Positions 1-6,334 of a stretch of 6,592 nt of DNA are shown in pieces (the first letter of the stretch is position 1; every line of letters begins with the position of its first letter). The notes under the pieces were generated by a model. That model was given only the letters and a program-made list of their open reading frames with translations, was not told the DNA's origin and did no database searches. The translations under genes and the position numbers were made by a program. Source of the stretch: Candidatus Bipolaricaulota bacterium (GTDB taxonomy: Bacteria > Bipolaricaulota > Bipolaricaulia > RBG-16-55-9); the NCBI GenBank assembly GCA_015487455.1, contig WFPR01000011.1, positions 1-6,592 of the forward strand. Reading direction: 5' to 3'.

Positions 1-129
1 CACGCTCCCGTCCCCCTCCCCCACCCCCACGATCACGATCGAGACGATCCCGATCGCCATCGCGATCGGGACGACGATGAGTTCCGTGCGTCGTCGAGCC
101 CTGTCCTTACCCTTGCTACCCCTGTCCAT
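1..129 (-). CDS. N-terminal part of a small membrane or exported protein, cut by the window edge
   Basis: An open frame runs from an ATG at 129-127 to the left edge, giving 43 codons with no stop. The first 16 residues are strongly basic (several Arg and Lys). Residues about 17-36 are a hydrophobic stretch rich in Ile, Val and Ala that reads as a membrane segment or uncleaved signal anchor. A Gly/Asp/Glu-rich stretch follows. The basic N-terminus predicts that this end stays in the cytoplasm. A GGAGGG motif lies at 146-141, about 11 bases upstream of the ATG, which is a little far but usable. The gene follows the vWA stalk gene on the same strand after 47 bases, so the two are probably co-transcribed. 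I do not recognise the family, and the diagnostic part lies outside the window. Confidence 0.6.
   Translation of the reverse strand, partial: MDRGSKGKDRARRRTELIVVPIAMAIGIVSIVIVGVGEGDGSV
48..71. repeat. Perfect 10-bp inverted repeat with 4-base loop
   Basis: Positions 48-57 (TCCCGATCGC) are the exact reverse complement of 62-71, separated by CATC. The repeat lies inside the membrane-segment codons of the partial gene at the left edge, where Pro-Ile-Ala-Met-Ala-Ile-Gly is encoded almost symmetrically. It could form a strong hairpin in the mRNA. It may also simply result from alternating ATC, GCG and CCG/GGG codons. Confidence 0.6.
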
Positions 130-155
130 GGGATGAGGGTCCCTCCCCCCTGGGT

Positions 156-173
156 GCCCGTCGGTGGACGGGC
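156..173. other. GC-rich stem-loop just after the vWA gene stop
   Basis: GCCCGTC (156-162) pairs perfectly with GACGGGC (167-173) around a GGTG loop. On the minus strand the stem begins 3 bases after the TGA of the vWA gene. There is no T-run on its downstream side, so it does not look like a standard intrinsic terminator. It could be a weak attenuator or an mRNA 3'-end stabiliser between two co-transcribed genes. Confidence 0.45.
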
Positions 174-176
174 CCA

Positions 177-2699
177 TCACGTCAGGAGGGCCAGGGCGAT
201 GGCCGCGAGGCTCAGCATCACCGCCACGACGGCCACGCGCAGCGCCAGATCGGGCCGCTCGGGGGCGTGTTCCTGACGGACCTCCGAGGGCAGCTGGGGC
301 ACCTCCGCCAGGATCTCCGCCTTGAGGGCCTCACGGGCCTCCCGCTCCGCCCGGAGCCCCTCCTCGAGGGCCTGGAGGGCCTCCTGATTGCCCCGTGCGA
401 GCGCCTCCAAGCGGGCCAGGCGCGCCTCGAGCGCCCGCTGGCCCTCGGCCAGCTCGTCCAGGCGCCCCCGCAGCTCCGCGACGGCGGGTTCCAGCGCGTC
501 TAAGCGGGCCAGCTCGCCCCGAAGGCCCTCGACGTCGGCGGCCAGCGCCTCCAGGCGCTCGTCGGTCTGGGCCGCCCGGCCCTCCACCTCCGACCGCAGC
601 CCGGCCAAGCCCTCCTCCAGCGCCGCGAGGCGGGCGTCCGCCCCGTCCAGCGCGCTCTTGAGCTGGGCGACGTCGGCGGCCAGCGCGTCCAGACGCGCGA
701 GAACATCCTGAATATCCCGCTTATCTTGCGTGGCCTGCTGGGCCTGCTGCAGCGAGGCGAGCGCGGCCTCCAGCCGCTCCAGCCGCTCCGTCAGCCCGCC
801 CAGCTCGTTCCCGAGACGGTCCAACTCGTCGAGCCGCTCGAGGGCCCGCTCGTGCTGCCTCAGCGCCTCGCGAAGCGCGTTGAGGGATTGCTCCCACTCG
901 GCCACCTGCCCCCGGAGCGCCTCCAGCGCCCCTTGGAGCTCCTGCTGGAGGGCCGAGAAGCGCGCCTCCAGCGCCTCGGGCAGCTCCCCGCCCTCGTTGA
1001 GCGCCCGCTCCAGCCGCTCGAGCCGCCTAAGCGCCTCCCCCAGAGCCTGAAGCCGATCGTTGAGGTCCCCCTGCCTCTGGATGAGGCCCGAGACGGTGGC
1101 CTGCAGGGCGCTCAAGCGCTCCTCAGCGCCCGCGAGGCGCCCCTGAAGCCCCTCGAGCCCGCTCTGGGCGGATGCGAGCTGCCCCTCCGCCCGGTCCAGG
1201 CGCCCCGCCAGGCGCGCCTCCAGGGCGCTCAACGCTTGCTGCAGGGTCGCAAAGCGTTCGTCCAGCCGCCGCGCGAGCTCGGCCAGCTCGGCCTCGAACG
1301 CGTCGGCCCGCTCGCCCAGCCCCTCGACCGCCTTGGACAGGGCCGCCTGCCCCTCGGCGAGCTCCCCGACGCTCGCGCTCAGCGACGCCACCCGGTCGCT
1401 CAGGCCGTCGTGCTGCGCCCGGACGGCCTGAAGCTGCGCCTGCAGGCGCTCCTCAAGCGCCCCGATCGCCCCCTGCACGCCCGTCAGGCTCTCGGTCCAC
1501 TTCTGGACCCATCGGCGCTCCAGCCCGTCCACCCGCGCCGTCAGGTCCTGAAGCTGCCGCCCCAGCTGCCGGTGGGCCTCCGAGAGCTGGGCGACGGTGA
1601 CGTTGAGCGAGGTCACCGTCCGGCGCACCACGGCGATCTCCTGCTGAAGCTCCTGCCGGACGCGGGGGCGCGCCTCCAGCGCCCGCTTGAGCGCCTCGAG
1701 CGTCCGCTCCAGGGCGTCCAGCCGCCCGCTCAGCCCCTCAAAGCGGGCGTCGAGCTCGCCCACCGTGGCGCGCAGCGCGTCGACCTCGTCGCCCTGAGCG
1801 CCGACCCGCTCGAGGAGCGACGCGACCGTGGGCGTCAGGCGCTCGAGGCGGGCCTCCACCCGCTCAAGGCGGGCCTGCACCCCCTTCAGCAGCCCGCTCA
1901 TCTCCTCCCCGACCTCCTCGGCCGCCTGAGGGGCTTCCTCCACCTCCGGCTTCGGCTTCGGCTCCTCCCTCGACGGCAGCCCCTCCGCGGGCGGCTCCGG
2001 CGGGCGCCCGGCGACGACCTGGGCGCATCGGCTCAAGATCGCCGTCAGCACCGGGCCGGGGTCGGCCCGGAAGTCGAAGAGGTGGTACGTCCGGCCGCCG
2101 GTCGCCCCCGCCAGCCCCTCCGCGCCGTAGTCGGACAGCGCCGAGCCGTAGCCGGGGTCGATCACGCTGAGCAGCACCGCCCCGCGGCTTTGAAGCGCCG
2201 CCAGGGCCCGCTCGCGCGTCGCGGGCGCCTCGGGAACCACGTCGGCGTCCTCGTCCGTGAGGAGCACGACGCAGACGCCCGCGCCGGGCCGGAAGCCCAT
2301 CGCGTCGCTCATCGCCAGCGTCAGGGCGCTGAAGCCCGGCTCGGCGCCCCCGCCCGCCACCAGCGCATCAAGCGCGTCCTGAAGCGCCCAGGCGTCGCGC
2401 GTGAGGGGCAGGTGGACGTGCGGCTGCCCCTCCCAGTCCGTCCCGTGGTGCCCGGCGAAGGCCCCGAAGCCGACCAGCCCGAGCTGAACGTCGAGCTGCG
2501 CCTGGAGCCCCTCGGCGACCTCGGCCAGCCGCGCCCGGAGCTCCTGAAGGTCGTCGAGCATGCTGCCCGACTCGTCCACGACGAAGACGACGTCCGCTTG
2601 GGGCCGCGGCTGGCCCGCCTGCGCGCCCGACAGCAAGCCGAGCACGGCGCCCGCGACGAGCGCCCACCCCACCCGTCCACGCGAACCAAGACCCTTCAT
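177..2699 (-). CDS. Exported vWA-domain protein with very long coiled-coil stalk and C-terminal membrane anchor
   Basis: The product has 840 residues. Residues 1-28 form a signal peptide: basic start, hydrophobic core, AQA-type cleavage site. Residues 36-230 are a von Willebrand factor A domain, a metal-dependent protein-binding fold. Its MIDAS motif DESGS (42-46) is intact, and a second acidic loop LLTDEDAD contains Asp149. The loop that usually supplies a metal-binding Thr reads GGGAEPGFSAL (116-126), with no Thr at the expected place. A Pro/Glu/Lys linker (231-262) leads to heptad-patterned coiled coil (about 264-800), broken near Pro290, Pro345, Pro574 and Pro737. Residues 822-840 are a hydrophobic helix ending at the last residue. 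I chose the ATG at 2699 because AGGAGG lies 5 bases upstream and it gives a clean signal peptide; a GTG at 2738 would add 13 charged residues. The vWA head is probably outside the membrane on a long stalk. The family is not recognised and the ligand is unknown. Confidence 0.85.
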   Translation of the reverse strand: MKGLGSRGRVGWALVAGAVLGLLSGAQAGQPRPQADVVFVVDESGSMLDDLQELRARLAEVAEGLQAQLDVQLGLVGFGAFAGHHGTDWEGQPHVHLPLTRDAWALQDALDALVAGGGAEPGFSALTLAMSDAMGFRPGAGVCVVLLTDEDADVVPEAPATRERALAALQSRGAVLLSVIDPGYGSALSDYGAEGLAGATGGRTYHLFDFRADPGPVLTAILSRCAQVVAGRPPEPPAEGLPSREEPKPKPEVEEAPQAAEEVGEEMSGLLKGVQARLERVEARLERLTPTVASLLERVGAQGDEVDALRATVGELDARFEGLSGRLDALERTLEALKRALEARPRVRQELQQEIAVVRRTVTSLNVTVAQLSEAHRQLGRQLQDLTARVDGLERRWVQKWTESLTGVQGAIGALEERLQAQLQAVRAQHDGLSDRVASLSASVGELAEGQAALSKAVEGLGERADAFEAELAELARRLDERFATLQQALSALEARLAGRLDRAEGQLASAQSGLEGLQGRLAGAEERLSALQATVSGLIQRQGDLNDRLQALGEALRRLERLERALNEGGELPEALEARFSALQQELQGALEALRGQVAEWEQSLNALREALRQHERALERLDELDRLGNELGGLTERLERLEAALASLQQAQQATQDKRDIQDVLARLDALAADVAQLKSALDGADARLAALEEGLAGLRSEVEGRAAQTDERLEALAADVEGLRGELARLDALEPAVAELRGRLDELAEGQRALEARLARLEALARGNQEALQALEEGLRAEREAREALKAEILAEVPQLPSEVRQEHAPERPDLALRVAVVAVMLSLAAIALALLT
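530..686. repeat. 19-bp direct repeat pair in the stalk coding region
   Basis: The 19 bases at 530-548 (CGACGTCGGCGGCCAGCGC) recur exactly at 668-686, and similarity continues for several bases after one mismatch. The offset is 138 bases, or 46 codons, so the frame is kept. Both copies encode a Leu-(Asp/Glu)-Ala-Leu-Ala-Ala-Asp-Val heptad segment (about 670-677 and 717-724 of the protein). This suggests the stalk grew by internal duplication. Confidence 0.55.
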
Positions 2700-2704
2700 G
2701 CCCG

Positions 2705-2710
2705 CCTCCT
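2705..2710 (-). promoter_or_regulatory. Strong Shine-Dalgarno site fixing the vWA gene start
   Basis: The minus strand reads AGGAGG here, 5 bases before the ATG at 2699. This is a full match to the anti-Shine-Dalgarno sequence and is the main reason for preferring this start over the in-frame GTG at 2738. Confidence 0.85.
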
Positions 2711-2764
2711 CGTGTCGTTGTCCTTCCCCAACGCGCACCCTCGCTCGTTGTTCGCCGTTCGGCC

Positions 2765-2789
2765 CCGATCCGATGGCCGATGTGCCGAT
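2765..2789. repeat. Four CCGAT repeats in the vWA gene leader
   Basis: CCGAT occurs at 2765, 2770, 2777 and 2785, so the minus strand reads ATCGG four times. The copies lie just downstream of the predicted start of the vWA transcript, in its untranslated leader. Spacing is uneven (5, 7 and 8 bases). They could be a clustered protein-binding site, but short GC-rich repeats also arise by chance. Confidence 0.4.
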
Positions 2790-2791
2790 CG

Positions 2792-2804
2792 TGCCCTCCG
2801 GGCA
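2792..2804. repeat. Inverted repeat at the predicted vWA transcript start
   Basis: TGCCC (2792-2796) and GGGCA (2800-2804) are inverted around TCC. The repeat covers the position where transcription from the adjacent minus-strand promoter would start (about 2798). It could be an operator or a 5'-end hairpin that stabilises the mRNA. The arms are only 5 bp. Confidence 0.35.
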
Positions 2805-2834
2805 TTCTTACCATGAAATCTCGTCGAGCGTCAA
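2805..2834 (-). promoter_or_regulatory. Probable promoter of the vWA gene
   Basis: On the minus strand TTGACG (2834-2829) matches the -35 consensus at five of six bases. It is followed after 18 bases by TAAGAA (2810-2805), a weak -10 box preceded by an extended TGG. The start would fall near 2798, giving a leader of about 98 bases before the ATG at 2699. The -35 box is good and the -10 box poor, so confidence is moderate. Confidence 0.45.
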
Positions 2835-2884
2835 TGGGGCTGCGTTACGTTCGGCAAGCGGGGCAGAGGCTGCCGAGGCGGGGC

Positions 2885-2914
2885 TTGACGGGGTTCTCCC
2901 CCCTTGGATATCAT
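2885..2914 (+). promoter_or_regulatory. Promoter of the tRNA-Arg gene
   Basis: TTGACG (2885-2890) and TATCAT (2909-2914) each match the housekeeping sigma consensus at five of six bases, with an 18-base spacer. Transcription would start near 2921, about 5 bases before the mature tRNA, a typical arrangement for tRNA genes. The transporter gene downstream has no promoter of its own that I can see, so this promoter probably serves it as well. Confidence 0.7.
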
Positions 2915-2925
2915 GCGGGGTGCGT

Positions 2926-3002
2926 GCGCCCGTAGCTCAGGTGGACAGAGCGGCGGCTTCCTAAGCCGCAGGTCGGAGGTTCGAATCCTCCCGGGCGTAC
3001 CA
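2926..3002 (+). tRNA. tRNA-Arg, anticodon CCU
   Basis: A complete cloverleaf can be drawn. The acceptor stem is 2926-2932 with 2992-2998, with a G-U closing pair. The D stem is GCTC/GAGC. The anticodon stem GCGGC/GCCGC encloses TTCCTAA, so the anticodon at 2960-2962 is CCT and reads AGG. The T stem is GGAGG/CCTCC with loop TTCGAAT. The discriminator base is A2999 and CCA is encoded at 3000-3002. The D-loop carries an A at the position-20 site (2945), a known arginine identity element. The tRNA is uninterrupted. The MFS gene starts 12 bases later. Confidence 0.96.
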
Positions 3003-3014
3003 GTCAGCTCAAAA

Positions 3015-4271
3015 ATGGGACTCCCTTGGGTCTTCAACCTCATCACGTTCACGTCGGGCTTCACGTTCTTTTCGTTCATCTTCCTGATCCCGCTCTACGC
3101 CCACGAGCTGGGGCTCTCGCTGACGGCGGCCGGGGTCGCGCTGGCCGCCTCCTCCGTCGCGATCATCGCGTTCAGCCCCGTCTGGGGCGGGCTCGCCGAC
3201 CGCCTCGGGCGCAAGCGCCCCTTCCTCGTCGCGGGGTACGGGCTGTTCGCGCTCTTCAGCGCGCTCCACGCCCTCGCCGGGTCGTTCCCGGCGCTCGTCG
3301 CCCTACGATTTCTCCAGGGGGCGGCCTTCGCGACCAACCCGCTGCTCACGGCCCTCTTCGCGGACCGCTTCGGGCGCCAGGCCGCCCGGCGCTTCGGCGC
3401 CTTCAGCGCGGCGAACGCGCTGGGCTGGGGCCTCGGCAGTCTCGTCTCGGGGCTCCTGGCCGACTGGGTCGGCCTCCGCTGGACCTTCGCGGTCGTGGCC
3501 GGGCTGCCCTTGGTGAGCGCCGCGCTGCTCCTCCGCGTCCCCGAGCCTTCGAGCCCTGCGCCCCCCGTTTCTGCCCGGGAGCCGGAGCCCTCGCGTCCGC
3601 GCCTGCCCCGCAAGCTCTTCTATCTTTACGCCACGATCTTCACTCGGCACAGCGCCGCCGTGGCCCTCTGGTCGATGTTCCCCCTGTATTTGCGGGAGTT
3701 CGTGGGCAGCCTCGGGGCGATCGGGGCCGTCAACGGGCTCAACATGATCGTGCAGCCGCTGTTCATGCTGCTCTTCGGGCGCTGGGCCGAGCGCTGGGAC
3801 AAGCTGCAGCTCGTGCTCTGGGGCATCCTAGGGACGATCGCCACCTTCGGCGTCTACGCCACGGCGACGGGCATCGGGCAGATCCTGCTGGGGCAGCTGA
3901 TGATCGCGGCGGCGTGGTCGGCGATCTTCATCGGGCTCAATCTCTACTTAATGGAGGCGGCCCCGCCGGGGACGCGCGGGCGCGCCTTCGGGCTCCTGCA
4001 GTCGTCGATGACGGGGGCGGCGGCCCTGGGGCCGCTCCTCGGCGGGGCGCTCGCGGACGCCCTGGGCATCCGCGGGATGATCTGGGTCGTCGCCGCCCTG
4101 ATGGGCACGAGCCTGCCGTTTTTGCTTAAACTTCGGGCGCTCGACGCCCGGGAGGCCGCCCAGAGGGCCCTGTCGGCGACGACGACAACGCGGGGGGCGG
4201 CGGAGCCCGTCGGCTGTGGGTGCCGCAGCGACAACGGAGACGGAGGAGGTGCGGGCGATGGGTGTGGATGA
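3015..4271 (+). CDS. Major facilitator superfamily (MFS) transporter
   Basis: The 418-residue product has about twelve hydrophobic segments in two groups of six (about 5-173 and 203-372), separated by a Pro-rich cytoplasmic loop (174-200). This is the MFS layout of secondary transporters in the inner membrane. The conserved MFS loop motif after the second segment is clear: GGLADRLGRKRP at 58-69. The substrate cannot be told from sequence; multidrug or sugar efflux types are common for this pattern. The start at 3015 is the only sensible one, since segment 1 begins almost at once and any upstream start would run through the tRNA. No Shine-Dalgarno motif precedes it, and the space after the tRNA CCA is 12 bases. 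The tail (373-418) is Gly-rich and non-hydrophobic, partly because it is read from the ribosome binding site of the next gene. The last 14 bases overlap the phosphatase gene. Confidence 0.88.
   Translation: MGLPWVFNLITFTSGFTFFSFIFLIPLYAHELGLSLTAAGVALAASSVAIIAFSPVWGGLADRLGRKRPFLVAGYGLFALFSALHALAGSFPALVALRFLQGAAFATNPLLTALFADRFGRQAARRFGAFSAANALGWGLGSLVSGLLADWVGLRWTFAVVAGLPLVSAALLLRVPEPSSPAPPVSAREPEPSRPRLPRKLFYLYATIFTRHSAAVALWSMFPLYLREFVGSLGAIGAVNGLNMIVQPLFMLLFGRWAERWDKLQLVLWGILGTIATFGVYATATGIGQILLGQLMIAAAWSAIFIGLNLYLMEAAPPGTRGRAFGLLQSSMTGAAALGPLLGGALADALGIRGMIWVVAALMGTSLPFLLKLRALDAREAAQRALSATTTTRGAAEPVGCGCRSDNGDGGGAGDGCG
4244..4250 (+). promoter_or_regulatory. Shine-Dalgarno site deciding the phosphatase start
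   Basis: AGGAGGT lies 7 bases before the ATG at 4258, within the last codons of the transporter gene. It favours 4258 over an in-frame GTG at 4216, which has no such motif. Confidence 0.8.
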
Positions 4272-5043
4272 GCGGGGGCTCCTGCGACGCTGCGCCGAGC
4301 TCTTCGAGCGCGAGCCGCGGCTCCTCGAGCTGGACGCCGAGCGCCTCGAGCGCGCCGTCTTCGTGGGCGACACCCACGGGGATTTGGACGCCAGCGAGCG
4401 CGTCCTCGAGCGCTTCCTCAAGCCCAAGACGGCCTTGGTGTTCCTGGGCGACTACGTCGATCGCGGGCCGCGCTCCCGCGAGAACGTCCAGACGCTGCTC
4501 AAGGCGAAGCTCGAGCACCCCGACCGCGTGTACCTGCTGCAGGGCAACCACGAGGGCTTCAAGGCGATGCCCTTCTCCCCCGCGGACTTCTGGGAGGGGT
4601 TGGAGCCCGAGCTGCGCGCCCTTTACGCGGACGTGCTGGCCAAGCTCCCCTACGCCGTGGCGCTCCCGAGCGGCGTGTTGGGGCTGCACGGCGCCCTGCC
4701 CGCCGTCGACTCGCTGCAGGCGCTCAACGAGATCGAGGTCGGGAGCGAGGCGTGGCGGGCGATCACCTGGGGCGACTGGCAGGACGTCGACGCGAAGTTC
4801 CTGGGCGACTGGGGCGGGCGGCTCCAGTTCGGGCGGGCGCACTTCGAGGAGCAGATGGCCCGCTTCGGGATGCGGGTCCTGGTGCGGTCGCACCAGCCGG
4901 ACGCGCCCCCCTACCTCTTCGACGATCGCTGCCTGACGATCTTCACGTCCCACGCCTACGGCCTCCGCGATCGCACCGTGGCGATCGCCCCGCTCCGGGG
5001 CGACGTGCGCACGGCCCGGGACCTCGCGCTGGAGCGCGTCTGA
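4258..5043 (+). CDS. PPP-family metallophosphatase (serine/threonine protein phosphatase-like)
   Basis: The 261-residue product carries the full set of two-metal phosphoesterase motifs: GDTHG at 37-41, GDYVDRG at 64-70, GNHE at 96-99, a later metal-binding His in LHGALP (His144) and another in RSHQP (His212). TSHAYG at 230-235 sits where PP1-type enzymes have their last conserved loop. This is the PPP superfamily, which hydrolyses phosphate esters, usually phosphoserine or phosphothreonine in proteins. The GDTHG and HQP versions resemble, from memory, the archaeal and bacterial PP1-like group more than ApaH dinucleotide hydrolases, but ApaH-like activity is not excluded. There is no signal peptide, so it is cytoplasmic. 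It overlaps the MFS gene by 14 bases and is probably translationally coupled to it. I see no partner kinase in the window. All catalytic residues look intact. Confidence 0.87.
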   Translation: MGVDERGLLRRCAELFEREPRLLELDAERLERAVFVGDTHGDLDASERVLERFLKPKTALVFLGDYVDRGPRSRENVQTLLKAKLEHPDRVYLLQGNHEGFKAMPFSPADFWEGLEPELRALYADVLAKLPYAVALPSGVLGLHGALPAVDSLQALNEIEVGSEAWRAITWGDWQDVDAKFLGDWGGRLQFGRAHFEEQMARFGMRVLVRSHQPDAPPYLFDDRCLTIFTSHAYGLRDRTVAIAPLRGDVRTARDLALERV

Positions 5044-5052
5044 GCCCCCGCC

Positions 5053-6186
<1,134 letters not shown>

Positions 6187-6196
6187 AGCGTCCCCC

Positions 6197-6225
6197 ATTT
6201 AAGCCCGCAAAAGCCGGGATTGCAA
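6197..6225 (-). promoter_or_regulatory. Possible prfA promoter close to the start codon
   Basis: On the minus strand TTGCAA (6225-6220) and TTAAAT (6202-6197) are separated by exactly 17 bases, each matching the consensus at four of six positions. Transcription would start near 6190, only a few bases before the ATG at 6186, and would give an almost leaderless mRNA. This would also rule out the ATG at 6198. The match is modest. Confidence 0.3.
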
Positions 6226-6252
6226 CGGGGTGGCGGTGGACAGACTGTGACG

Positions 6253-6258
6253 TATACT
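6253..6258 (+). promoter_or_regulatory. Probable -10 box for the solute-binding protein gene
   Basis: TATACT matches the -10 consensus at five of six bases in otherwise GC-rich DNA and faces the gene starting at 6335. I see no good -35 box at 16-18 bases upstream (the sequence there is G-rich), so an activator may be needed. Transcription would start near 6265, giving a leader of about 70 bases. Confidence 0.4.
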
Positions 6259-6267
6259 GAAAAGCGC

Positions 6268-6284
6268 CTCAGTCCCTGAGTCAG
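6268..6284. repeat. Inverted repeat just downstream of the -10 box
   Basis: CTCAG (6268-6272) is inverted as CTGAG (6276-6280) around TCC. The second arm continues into CTGAGTCAG (6276-6284), itself symmetrical. Placed at the predicted start of the solute-binding protein transcript, it could be a repressor site or a leader hairpin. The arms are short. Confidence 0.4.
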
Positions 6285-6334
6285 ATCGTCGGAGGGGCGT
6301 GAACAACGCGAACACGAACAAGGGGTGAGACGCG

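Noticed and set aside
2700..2738. Upstream GTG start for the vWA gene at 2738
   Set aside because: It adds 13 charged residues ahead of an otherwise standard signal peptide, and the AGGAGG at 2705-2710 serves the ATG at 2699.
726..2816. A 696-codon open frame on the plus strand, antisense to the vWA stalk gene
   Set aside because: Its product is a Leu/Pro/Arg-rich mirror of the coiled-coil codons with no recognisable domain. GC-rich coiled-coil genes commonly leave the opposite frame open. The minus-strand gene has a signal peptide, a vWA domain and a ribosome binding site.
2890..2901. GGGG-TTCT-CCCC hairpin inside the tRNA promoter spacer
   Set aside because: It lies between the -35 and -10 boxes, has only 4 bp arms and is not transcribed from this promoter, so a role is not supported.
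2904..3014. Upstream extension of the MFS gene to an ATG at 2904
   Set aside because: It would translate straight through the tRNA-Arg. The added residues have no membrane character, and the MFS fold begins right after 3015.
2926..3100. tRNA-Arg as an integration site for a mobile element
   Set aside because: tRNA genes are common attachment sites, but no integrase gene or repeated copy of the tRNA 3' end is visible in the window.
3026..4129. A 367-codon open frame overlapping the MFS gene in another frame on the same strand
   Set aside because: The translation is Arg/Pro/Ala-rich without membrane segments or motifs, as expected of a shifted frame in GC-rich DNA. The MFS frame has clear motifs and hydrophobic segments.
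4216..4257. GTG start for the phosphatase gene at 4216
   Set aside because: No ribosome binding site precedes it, whereas AGGAGGT sits 7 bases before the ATG at 4258.
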